Translations under genes and position numbers: made by a program
Notes under the pieces: generated by a model
The model's database searches: none
The model's input: only the letters and a program-made list of their open reading frames with translations
What the model was told of the DNA's origin: nothing
Assembly (NCBI GenBank): GCA_023416855.1
Contig: JAEZGU010000153.1
Coordinates: 1 to 42,215, forward strand
Length of the DNA: 42,215 bases
DNA from: Bacillota bacterium
GTDB lineage: Bacteria > Bacillota > Clostridia > Tissierellales > Sedimentibacteraceae
Direction: 5' to 3'
Part shown: positions 1-6,875 of the stretch, piece by piece
Position numbering within the stretch: the first letter of the stretch is position 1
How the letters are laid out: every line of letters begins with the position of its first letter

Positions 1-171
1 AAACAGCATAGCGTGATCCATTTCCTCTTGTGCCTGTACTTTGAACCAATTTCCAAAGCCGTCTAAACCATTATCTATATAGTAGTTTGACATATCTAAG
101 TATAAATAAGCAGAATACATTTCTTTATTTACTTGTTCGTTTAATAATTTTACAATGTTTTCATTTATCAT
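1..171 (-). CDS. ftnA: Ferritin, N-terminal part (gene runs off the window)
   Basis: Reading leftward from an ATG at 171, 57 codons stay open to the window edge. A good ribosome binding site (AGGAG) sits just upstream. The peptide begins MINENIVKLLNEQVNKEMYS and carries the four-helix ferritin signature. Glu17, Glu50 and His53 (in QEEMDH) fall exactly where the ferroxidase-centre ligands of bacterial FtnA lie. The family is non-haem ferritin, which oxidises Fe(II) and stores it as a mineral inside a 24-subunit cytosolic shell. The C-terminal two thirds is outside the window, so completeness cannot be judged. It is transcribed away from the beta-propeller gene next to it. Confidence 0.9.
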   Translation of the reverse strand, partial: MINENIVKLLNEQVNKEMYSAYLYLDMSNYYIDNGLDGFGNWFKVQAQEEMDHAMLF

Positions 172-302
172 ATTATAATTCTCCTTTTAATTCATTTGTA
201 TATATTTATACCCCAAAAAGCTATCTTAAAACATTAATTCTGTTTTTTATTTTAGTATCACTTCTTTAATAATTTATCATAAACTATATGGAGGTGATTG
301 CT

Positions 303-1202
303 TTGATAAAAGATGAAAGATTGTCTGTAACGGGAAAAAGTCAAGGAAATTTATTCTTGTTTATTCTTGAGCTTTCGGGTGATGAGTATATTTGTAAAAA
401 AGCTGTCTATATAGGTAAATCAGAAAAAATAGCAATTCACAGTATGGTTAATTGGAAAGAAACTTTGTACTTAGTGGATTCATACAATAACAAAATTTAT
501 AAATATGATTTTATTTCAAATGAAATAATAGAGACCAATGTTGGAAGAGATCCACGTCATATTACTATGGATGAAAGTAACGTGTATGTAGCTAATTTTG
601 AATCTGATAATATTTCTGTAATAGATATATTTAGTTTCACTTTAAATGAGTCTATACCTGCAGGTATTAAACCTCATGATGTATTGTATAATCAAAAAAA
701 CAAAAAGCTATATACTTGTTGTTATGAAGAAAATGAAATTATAGAATATTCAGAAAACAGAGAGCAAAAAAGATATTTTAAAACAAGTGGAAAACCCATG
801 CACATGTTCGTATCAGATGACTGCTTAATTGTCATGACATATTATGTAAATGGTAATGTACATACTAATATTAATTTTATAAACATTGTAACAGGTGAAA
901 TAGAAAAGGTTTTAAAAATTGATGGGTTGGGATCTGATTTTGATTTTGACGAAAATGCCAATAAAATTTATTTATTAAACATTGAAGATAAAAAATTGTA
1001 TTCAATTGACATTGCGGCAAAAGAAATAATAAATATAACTTATTTAGGTGGTTACCCTGAAAGTTTAACCATAGGCAAACAATTTGTTTATGTTAATAAT
1101 TCAAAGAAAAATCAAATAACAGCCATTGACAAGAACAACCATACAATTTCAAAAGTTATTGATTTATCCTTCACACCTGGCTGTATAAAAATTATTGACT
1201 AA
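303..1202 (+). CDS. YncE/YVTN-type beta-propeller repeat protein, cytoplasmic
   Basis: This 299-residue protein is made of short beta-rich repeats. Examples are NVYVANFESDNISVID, KLYTCCYEENEIIEY and QFVYVNNSKKNQITAIDK, typical of YVTN/YncE seven-bladed propellers. No signal peptide or membrane segment is visible, so it is probably cytosolic, unlike secreted YncE. An in-frame ATG lies at 288, but the ribosome binding site GGAGGTG (290-296) overlaps it. I therefore place the start at the TTG at 303, six bases downstream of that site. The 3' end overlaps the convergent DUF4364 gene by 11 bp. Propellers of this kind are usually binding scaffolds. I see no catalytic motif and cannot assign a ligand. 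Confidence 0.75.
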   Translation: MIKDERLSVTGKSQGNLFLFILELSGDEYICKKAVYIGKSEKIAIHSMVNWKETLYLVDSYNNKIYKYDFISNEIIETNVGRDPRHITMDESNVYVANFESDNISVIDIFSFTLNESIPAGIKPHDVLYNQKNKKLYTCCYEENEIIEYSENREQKRYFKTSGKPMHMFVSDDCLIVMTYYVNGNVHTNINFINIVTGEIEKVLKIDGLGSDFDFDENANKIYLLNIEDKKLYSIDIAAKEIINITYLGGYPESLTIGKQFVYVNNSKKNQITAIDKNNHTISKVIDLSFTPGCIKIID

Positions 1203-1725
1203 GATCAGTAGTAAGTGTTTTAACAATGTTAGAGAATATTTCTTCAGGATTTGAATCCCATTTTTTGCATATGTTTTTAGCTGTCGATTCATCGATGACA
1301 TTAATGCTTAAGCTAAAAATGACGGATTCATTTTCCATGACCTGAAGAGATACAATGAACTCATCATCTTTTCTTTTATAATAATGTCCAAGCAATTCTC
1401 TACTTTTTTTAATTTCTTTTTTCAAATATGATAGATTTTCTTTTACTTCATTTTTAAAATACTCAGGCAAAATTTCACCAAACATATCTAATGCAGCAAC
1501 ACCTGCTTCGGATATAGCATAATATTCATTACCGTTTTTTGAATTTAATACTACAAATTTAGAATCACATAAATCAGATAAAAGTCCTTGCAATGTAAAA
1601 TAATCAAGTATGTTGTTATCTAATATTAAGTTGGTTATTTCTATATTTGTCAAAGGTAAGTTAACATAGTTTAATATGTATAAAAGCTTAAGTTTATCCT
1701 GTGCTATTTTATTTCCGTTACTCAT
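1192..1725 (-). CDS. DUF4364 family winged-helix protein, likely transcriptional regulator
   Basis: The 177-residue product matches the DUF4364 family common in Clostridia. Its N-terminal part (about residues 8-80) reads as a winged helix (KLKLLYILNYVNLPLTNIEI, then ISEAGVAALDMF). Its C-terminal half is an alpha/beta domain (YYKRKDDEFIVSLQV, VIFSLSINVID). The start has a GGAGG site a few bases upstream. The gene is divergent from the polysaccharide deacetylase gene and converges on the propeller gene with an 11-bp overlap. The DNA-binding role is inferred from the fold. The shared upstream region holds an inverted repeat that could be its operator. Confidence 0.8.
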   Translation of the reverse strand: MSNGNKIAQDKLKLLYILNYVNLPLTNIEITNLILDNNILDYFTLQGLLSDLCDSKFVVLNSKNGNEYYAISEAGVAALDMFGEILPEYFKNEVKENLSYLKKEIKKSRELLGHYYKRKDDEFIVSLQVMENESVIFSLSINVIDESTAKNICKKWDSNPEEIFSNIVKTLTTDLSQ

Positions 1726-1801
1726 TTTTCCTCCGATGATTTTTCATATAGAGTAAGTGTCTCTTATAATTATACCAAATTCAAAACTAATAACAACTAT
1801 A

Positions 1802-1820
1802 ATATGAAAATTCTTCATAT
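1802..1820. promoter_or_regulatory. Candidate operator: inverted repeat ATATGAA-N5-TTCATAT
   Basis: A 7-bp inverted repeat lies between the DUF4364-type regulator and the divergent deacetylase gene. A third copy of the half-site TTCATAT lies at 1743-1749, in the leader of the regulator gene. The arrangement is what an autoregulated divergent control region would show. Factor and function are inference, and chance is possible in such AT-rich DNA. Confidence 0.35.
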
Positions 1821-1885
1821 GGACATATGTGTTAAGATAATATAAAATGAAATCAACTATATTATGAGGGGTATGACTAAGCTAT

Positions 1886-2992
1886 ATGAAAAGAAGATTA
1901 TTATTTATTTTAACAATTTGTATATTTGTTTTATCAGCTTGCGCTATAGATGATAAAGAAATATCTACGGAATTTCCAACAAATGAGCAAGACGAACAGG
2001 AAAAAGATGTTCCTGTAAATGAAGAACCTGAAGAAACAGAAAACATAGAAGAACCTGAAGAAATAGAAGAAATTGATCCGGTTCAGGCAATTGATTTATC
2101 CTTAAACCCTAACGAGCTTGGTGAAATTATGATTCTAATGTATCATGGAATAGGACCGGAAGAATCAGTGTGGCAAAGAACTCCTGAAAATTTCCGTAAA
2201 GATTTAGAGTATATGTATCAAAATAAATACCAAATGATTAGCTTAAATGATTATGCAAAAGGAGAAATTAAAACTAAAGCAGGATATACTCCTATAATAT
2301 TGACATTTGATGACGGAAGACAAAATAATTTTAGCTATATAGAGCAAGACGGTGAGTTAATAATAGATCCTGATTGCGCTGTAGGAATATTAGAAGAGTT
2401 TAAAAATAAGTATGATGATTTTGATGTAACAGTAAGCTTTTTCTTAAATACAAACCCATTTGGACAAAAGGAATATGTAGAACAAAAGCTCAAATGGCTT
2501 GTAGAAAACGGATATGACATAGGCAATCATACAAAAAGTCATTTTGAAATGGCAAACTTAAATGCAGAACAAATTCAGATAGAAATAGGTTCGGTAAATA
2601 ATATAATAAAAGAAGTTCTACCGGAATACGCAGTAGAAACATTGGCATTACCTCATGGAAGTAATCCAAAATTAGAATATATAGAAAGCATGATAAGCGG
2701 CGAGTACCAGGGACATAAATATAATACAATAGCAGTTTTAGATGTAGGCTGGAGACCTGCATATTCACCATTTGATACATTAACAGATTTTAATAGCTTG
2801 TATAGAGTAACAGCCAGCGAAATAGACGTGCAAAACTGCGGAATATATGATTATTTCAGAGCGTTTGAAAATGGAATCAGAGAAAGATTTATAAGTGACG
2901 GTAACCCAGATGTTGTAACCATCCCAAAACGACACGAGCAATATTTAAACAATGATATGATAGGTAATAAAATTATAAATATATATGAATAA
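1886..2992 (+). CDS. Lipoprotein polysaccharide deacetylase (NodB domain)
   Basis: The 368-residue protein starts with a lipoprotein signal peptide ending in LSAC (Cys19 would be lipidated), followed by an acidic Glu/Pro-rich linker to about residue 70. A polysaccharide deacetylase domain follows. It shows MILMYHGIG, the metal and base motif LTFDDGR, and the metal-binding histidines in IGNHTKSH. This family removes N-acetyl groups from cell-wall or exopolysaccharide sugars on the outer surface. The likely ribosome binding site GAGGGG (1866-1871) is rather far (14 bases) from the ATG. A strong terminator follows. It is probably monocistronic, and its exact polymer substrate cannot be told. Confidence 0.85.
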   Translation: MKRRLLFILTICIFVLSACAIDDKEISTEFPTNEQDEQEKDVPVNEEPEETENIEEPEEIEEIDPVQAIDLSLNPNELGEIMILMYHGIGPEESVWQRTPENFRKDLEYMYQNKYQMISLNDYAKGEIKTKAGYTPIILTFDDGRQNNFSYIEQDGELIIDPDCAVGILEEFKNKYDDFDVTVSFFLNTNPFGQKEYVEQKLKWLVENGYDIGNHTKSHFEMANLNAEQIQIEIGSVNNIIKEVLPEYAVETLALPHGSNPKLEYIESMISGEYQGHKYNTIAVLDVGWRPAYSPFDTLTDFNSLYRVTASEIDVQNCGIYDYFRAFENGIRERFISDGNPDVVTIPKRHEQYLNNDMIGNKIINIYE

Positions 2993-3029
2993 TTTTTCAA
3001 CAACCTATCATATATTTTGCCATCAATCT

Positions 3030-3063
3030 AAGCAGTTATATGTTTATATCACTGCTTTTTTTT
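3030..3063 (+). terminator. Intrinsic terminator after the deacetylase gene
   Basis: A 7-bp stem (AAGCAGT at 3030-3036 with ACTGCTT at 3051-3057) is followed directly by a run of T. Confidence 0.8.
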
Positions 3064-3181
3064 ATCTAATTAAAGCAGTCAATACTTTGTCTTAAAATAA
3101 GTAGAAATTTTTACCAAAATACTGTATAATAGTATAAATTATTACTTTTTTTTACAATTTTGCATATGGGGGCGTAGGGGA

Positions 3182-5419
3182 ATGTCATATCCACTTATAA
3201 GTTTTAAAGAGAATAAAGCTACAGAAGTCAATGATGAGTTTGAAGTTTTTACTGGTTATATTAGAGGAGATATAATCGGCAAAACAAAAGATGAATTTCG
3301 CAGAATTTTTAAAATCCCCGAAATCGAAAATATTTCTAATGGAGAAAGCTTTTATTTATTTATTAAAAATTATGAACCAAGAGAGGTTATTATATTACTC
3401 AATAAAAAATCGGAAAATGAAGAAACGCTTTATATTTATGAGAAATGGAATTCCAGACTTGAGGATAATTTTCCATATTTAGAAAGCTTTGTTCAACAAA
3501 ACGTTGGTTTGGCTATTTATAATGCTACAGATGGAAAAGCTTTGAAAGTAAATCAAACGTTTTTAAACTTTGTTAATGTACCTAATATTTCACTAGATGA
3601 TATTATAGGAGAAAAAATGCATTCTCATCCTGATTATAATTTTGAAGATATCTATGAAAAAATTATTAATGATGGGCAGCCATATTTATTAATTGAAGTA
3701 TGTTCAAATTTCTCTGGTGATAAATATTATAACATTAATTTTATACCAATATATGTAAAAGGAAAAATGAAATTCTTGTTGCAAACAGTTACTGATGTAA
3801 CTGAAATTGTTTTAAGTAAAGAAGTCATAGAAAAACAAAAACAAGAATTAGAGGCAATAATAGATAATATATCAGAAGAAATTATTATATTTAATAAAAA
3901 TTGTGAAATATTGAAAATGAACAAATTAGCAAAAAAAAATGCAATATTTGATTATAATATAACGTCTACATTATATGATGCTTGTAACCATTATTCTGTC
4001 TCATATATAGATGGGATACCGTTACTTGAAGAAGAAAAACCATTTAATAAAATTTTAAAAGGTGAAAGCATAACTGATTTAAGAATTGTGAGAAAGAATA
4101 AAAATTTGACACAATATAGAGAAATTAGCGGGCGTCCTTTGTATGATAATGAAGGGAATTTTATCGCAGGAATAGTCGTATCAAGAGATATATCAGAACA
4201 ATTGAAATATGAAGAAAACTTATATGCTAAAGCACAATATGGTTTAATAGCTAAAATAATCGAAAATTTTGATTTTGGTTTTGCGCGACTTTCATATCCA
4301 GATTTTAAATATATTGACATAAATAATAAAGCATATGAATTATATAAAAAAATTAATCCAAATATAGGTTCGCAAGCTTCCATTATTGGACAATGTATTT
4401 CTAAATATGATAAAATCAATGTAGATAAGTTAAATGAGAAGTTACTAAAGTGTTTTTATAGTAACAAATCTTATATTCATGTAAATAAATATATAATCAA
4501 TAATGAAGAAATCTTTCAAAAGTTTATAGTACAACCTTTATATGGAATTAATAATGAAATTATAGAAATAATTATCATTGGAATTGATGTTACAAAAGAT
4601 GAAAAAGCTATAAACATATTGCAAAAAACAATAAGTATACAGGACGAAATATATTCAAATGTATCTCATGAACTGAAAACACCGCTAAATGTAATTTTTT
4701 CTGCCAATCAAATAATGAACATGTATTTAACTAATGATGAATTATTTGATAAGACAAAATTTATAGTTTACAATAATAATATTAAACAAAACTGCTACAG
4801 ATTGATTAAGCTAATAAATAATATAGTCGACTTAACTAAAAAAAATTCTGGAAATTTCAACATTAATATTATTAATGGAAATATAGTAGAAACAATTAAT
4901 AACATAGTTCAGTCTGTTTCGGAATATACAAAAGACAAAGGTTTACAAATTAGTTATACTGCAAATGTTGAAGAAAAAATTATGGCTTATGATCCTAACC
5001 TTATTGAAAGAATTATGCTTAATCTCATATCTAATGCAATTAAATTTTCTAATGATGGCAAGCAAATATATGTGAAAGTTGTTGATAATAATAGAAATGT
5101 TGAGATATCTGTTAAGGATGAAGGAATAGGAATTGATAAGAAGCATTTAGATTCACTTTTTATACGTTTTTATCGTGCAAACAAATCTTTGTCACGAAAT
5201 ACTGAGGGTAGTGGTATAGGACTATCATTAGTAAAATCATTGGTTGAGTTACACGATGGAACCATACAAGTGGAAAGTGAATTGGGGAAAGGTAGTACTT
5301 TTAAAATCATACTCCCAGCACGAATTACTGAAAATCAAGAACAGAATGCTAAAACAATAAACAATGAAAGCAAAATAGAAATGATTAACATTGAATTTTC
5401 AGATATTTACAATAATTAA
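3182..5419 (+). CDS. Soluble PAS-domain sensor histidine kinase (orphan)
   Basis: The 745-residue protein has no signal peptide or membrane span. It has about three PAS-like sensor domains (roughly residues 95-215, 220-345 and 350-475). A HisKA dimerisation domain follows, with phospho-acceptor His496 in SHELKTPLN, and then a HATPase_c domain with an N box (NLISNAIKFSNDG), G1 box (DEGIGID) and G2 box (GSGIGLSLVKSL). About 40 residues follow the kinase domain. The ribosome binding site is G-rich, about 9 bases before the ATG. No response regulator gene is adjacent. It probably senses a cytoplasmic small molecule or redox state. Its position just upstream of the Moco-type locus is suggestive only. 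Confidence 0.9.
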   Translation: MSYPLISFKENKATEVNDEFEVFTGYIRGDIIGKTKDEFRRIFKIPEIENISNGESFYLFIKNYEPREVIILLNKKSENEETLYIYEKWNSRLEDNFPYLESFVQQNVGLAIYNATDGKALKVNQTFLNFVNVPNISLDDIIGEKMHSHPDYNFEDIYEKIINDGQPYLLIEVCSNFSGDKYYNINFIPIYVKGKMKFLLQTVTDVTEIVLSKEVIEKQKQELEAIIDNISEEIIIFNKNCEILKMNKLAKKNAIFDYNITSTLYDACNHYSVSYIDGIPLLEEEKPFNKILKGESITDLRIVRKNKNLTQYREISGRPLYDNEGNFIAGIVVSRDISEQLKYEENLYAKAQYGLIAKIIENFDFGFARLSYPDFKYIDINNKAYELYKKINPNIGSQASIIGQCISKYDKINVDKLNEKLLKCFYSNKSYIHVNKYIINNEEIFQKFIVQPLYGINNEIIEIIIIGIDVTKDEKAINILQKTISIQDEIYSNVSHELKTPLNVIFSANQIMNMYLTNDELFDKTKFIVYNNNIKQNCYRLIKLINNIVDLTKKNSGNFNINIINGNIVETINNIVQSVSEYTKDKGLQISYTANVEEKIMAYDPNLIERIMLNLISNAIKFSNDGKQIYVKVVDNNRNVEISVKDEGIGIDKKHLDSLFIRFYRANKSLSRNTEGSGIGLSLVKSLVELHDGTIQVESELGKGSTFKIILPARITENQEQNAKTINNESKIEMINIEFSDIYNN

Positions 5420-5434
5420 CATTTATAGTTGTAC

Positions 5435-5463
5435 TTTACAATAATCTTAAAATATGATATAAT
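5435..5463 (+). promoter_or_regulatory. Strong extended -10 promoter for the SLH/SUOX-like locus
   Basis: TTTACA (5435-5440), a 17-bp spacer and TATAAT (5458-5463) preceded by TG at 5455-5456 form a near-consensus sigma-A promoter. The predicted transcription start is about 5469-5470, which is exactly the first base of the structured leader. Confidence 0.75.
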
Positions 5464-5468
5464 TTTCA

Positions 5469-5563
5469 CTATACGGAAAATAGCTCCGAGTGTAACTTCC
5501 TAAAAGCAATCATGGTTGTTATACCGTTAGGGTCTTAATTGGAAACGATAAGGCCTCCTGTAG
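5469..5563 (+). promoter_or_regulatory. Structured leader, probable Moco (molybdenum cofactor) riboswitch
   Basis: Base pairing can be traced by eye. P1 pairs 5469-5477 with 5556-5563 (CTATA, bulged C, GGA with TCCTGTAG). An internal stem pairs CCTAA (5499-5503) with TTAGG (5527-5531). A hairpin from about 5532 to 5555 (GTCTTA with TAAGGC) is capped by a GAAA tetraloop closed by TTG/CGA. Conserved-looking blocks are CTCCGAG (5484-5490) and GGCCTCC (5552-5558), which I recall as features of the Moco RNA motif. Terminator hairpin and coding genes follow. The class assignment rests on memory of the motif plus context (molybdopterin-fold proteins and mobB downstream). A covariance-model search would settle it. 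Confidence 0.65.
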
Positions 5564-5582
5564 GAAAGGAGTTTCAATTTTT

Positions 5583-5613
5583 ACAGCATTTCCTTCAGGT
5601 ATGCTGTTTTTTT
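5583..5613 (+). terminator. Intrinsic terminator of the leader (expression platform)
   Basis: ACAGCAT (5583-5589) pairs with ATGCTGT (5601-5607), followed by seven or more T. It lies 20 bases after the aptamer and 32 bases before the first gene, as expected for riboswitch-controlled termination. GGAAA at 5563-5567 could pair with TTTCC in the terminator loop as an anti-terminator, but this is speculative. Confidence 0.85.
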
Positions 5614-5644
5614 GTAATTAATTATACTTTTGGAGGAAATACTT

Positions 5645-6787
5645 ATGTTAAGAAAGTCAAAATTGTTTTTATTTGTATTGACAATTACACTAATATTGTC
5701 ACAGGCTTCTGCATTTGCTGCTAATGATTTTGTATTTGAAGTAGCAATAACCGGAGTTGAGGAAACTTTAAAATTTACAGTTGATGATTTAAAAGCAATG
5801 CCTGATGAGGCACAAATTGACGAGGAATACATATATAACAGCAAGTCAGGGGAAAAAACTGCAAAAGTTAAGGGTGTTAGCTTAAAGTATATCTTATTAA
5901 ACGCTGAAATTGGCTTCGAAAATGGACAAGTATTACTTGAAGCATCAGATGGATACCCTATAGACCCACAGCTATTACAAGATGTTTTAAATGATGATTT
6001 AAAATATGTTGTAGCATATGAAGTAGACGGAGAGAAAATAGACAATGATGATATAGCTGATAATGAAGAGATCACTATATATAGAAAAGTTAAAGAAACA
6101 GGAGAATTTGGAACTGTATATAAAATGGTTATAAAAATATCTGTAACTGAAGTAGCTGAAGATGCAAAAACACCTGAAACTGAAGAACAGATAACTGAAG
6201 AGCTTGTAGTAGAAAATGATGTAGAAAAGGTATTTACTGATATATCAGAAGAATTTAAGTTTGCTGAAGAAGCAATTTATGACCTAGCTAAAAGAGGAAT
6301 AATAGATGGTATGGGTGAAGGACTATATGTTCCTCAAAATCCGTTTACAAGAGAACAATTCTGCAAAATAATTGTTGAAGCTTTAGGTTTTGAAACAAAA
6401 GAATATCAAGGTGCTTTTAGTGATATAAATAATGACAGATGGTCATCTTCATATGTGCAAGTTGCTGTTGATAATGGTTTATTCGTAGGTAATCCAGACG
6501 GAACATTTTTACCTGAAAAAATAATTAGTAGACAGGAAATGGCAGTTGTTGCAGCAAGAGCCGCTGTTGCTTCAGGCAAAGTAGCTGAAGAAAAATTAAT
6601 TAAATTTGTTATGGAAAAGTCAGATTATACAGATAAAGATGCAGTAGATAGTTGGGCAGGAAATGCTGTAGCTTGGTTGGAAGCAGAAGGTGTATTTGAA
6701 GGAATAGCTAATGATAAATTTGAACCTACAAAAAATGTAAACCGCGCTGAAGCTGCATTAGTAGTATTTAATACATTGTTTAAGTAA
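5645..6787 (+). CDS. SLH-anchored surface protein with one SUOX/YedY-like molybdopterin-fold domain
   Basis: The 380-residue protein has a signal peptide (cleavage likely after SAFA, residue 25). One domain resembling the oxidoreductase molybdopterin-binding fold follows at about 28-155 (FEVAITGVEETLKFTVDDL, VKGVSLKYIL, ASDGYPID, KYVVAYEVDG). An acidic linker and three SLH repeats (about 195-380) end the protein. SLH repeats attach proteins to pyruvylated secondary cell-wall polymers. The start is the ATG at 5645 behind a GGAGG site. The catalytic cysteine of true sulfite-oxidase-fold enzymes is missing; the segment reads YNSKSG. It is the first gene after the leader terminator. It could be a cofactor-binding surface protein, or a purely structural domain. 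Confidence 0.8.
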   Translation: MLRKSKLFLFVLTITLILSQASAFAANDFVFEVAITGVEETLKFTVDDLKAMPDEAQIDEEYIYNSKSGEKTAKVKGVSLKYILLNAEIGFENGQVLLEASDGYPIDPQLLQDVLNDDLKYVVAYEVDGEKIDNDDIADNEEITIYRKVKETGEFGTVYKMVIKISVTEVAEDAKTPETEEQITEELVVENDVEKVFTDISEEFKFAEEAIYDLAKRGIIDGMGEGLYVPQNPFTREQFCKIIVEALGFETKEYQGAFSDINNDRWSSSYVQVAVDNGLFVGNPDGTFLPEKIISRQEMAVVAARAAVASGKVAEEKLIKFVMEKSDYTDKDAVDSWAGNAVAWLEAEGVFEGIANDKFEPTKNVNRAEAALVVFNTLFK

Positions 6788-6811
6788 ATTGATGACTTTG
6801 TATTCTATGAG

Positions 6812-6834
6812 AATGAGCGATAATATCGCTCATT
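6812..6834 (+). terminator. Intercistronic hairpin, weak terminator or processing site
   Basis: A perfect 11-bp inverted repeat (AATGAGCGATA with TATCGCTCATT) lies between the two SLH genes. The following T tract is short (TCTTAT), so partial termination or mRNA-end stabilisation is more likely than a full stop. Confidence 0.55.
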
Positions 6835-6875
6835 TCTTATAACTGTTGCAATAGCTACAAATAAAGGAGGTAAAA

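Noticed and set aside
5469..5563. c-di-GMP-I (GEMM) riboswitch, suggested by the GCCTCC block
   Set aside because: The other conserved GEMM elements (GGACGCAAAGCCTCCGG-type core and the GGTAGCGGGG-type receptor) are absent, and the visible pairing does not follow the GEMM layout.
5539..6075. Open frames on both strands over the leader and start of the first SLH gene
   Set aside because: They overlap the structured leader and terminator or the real coding gene, lack ribosome binding sites and encode low-complexity sequence.
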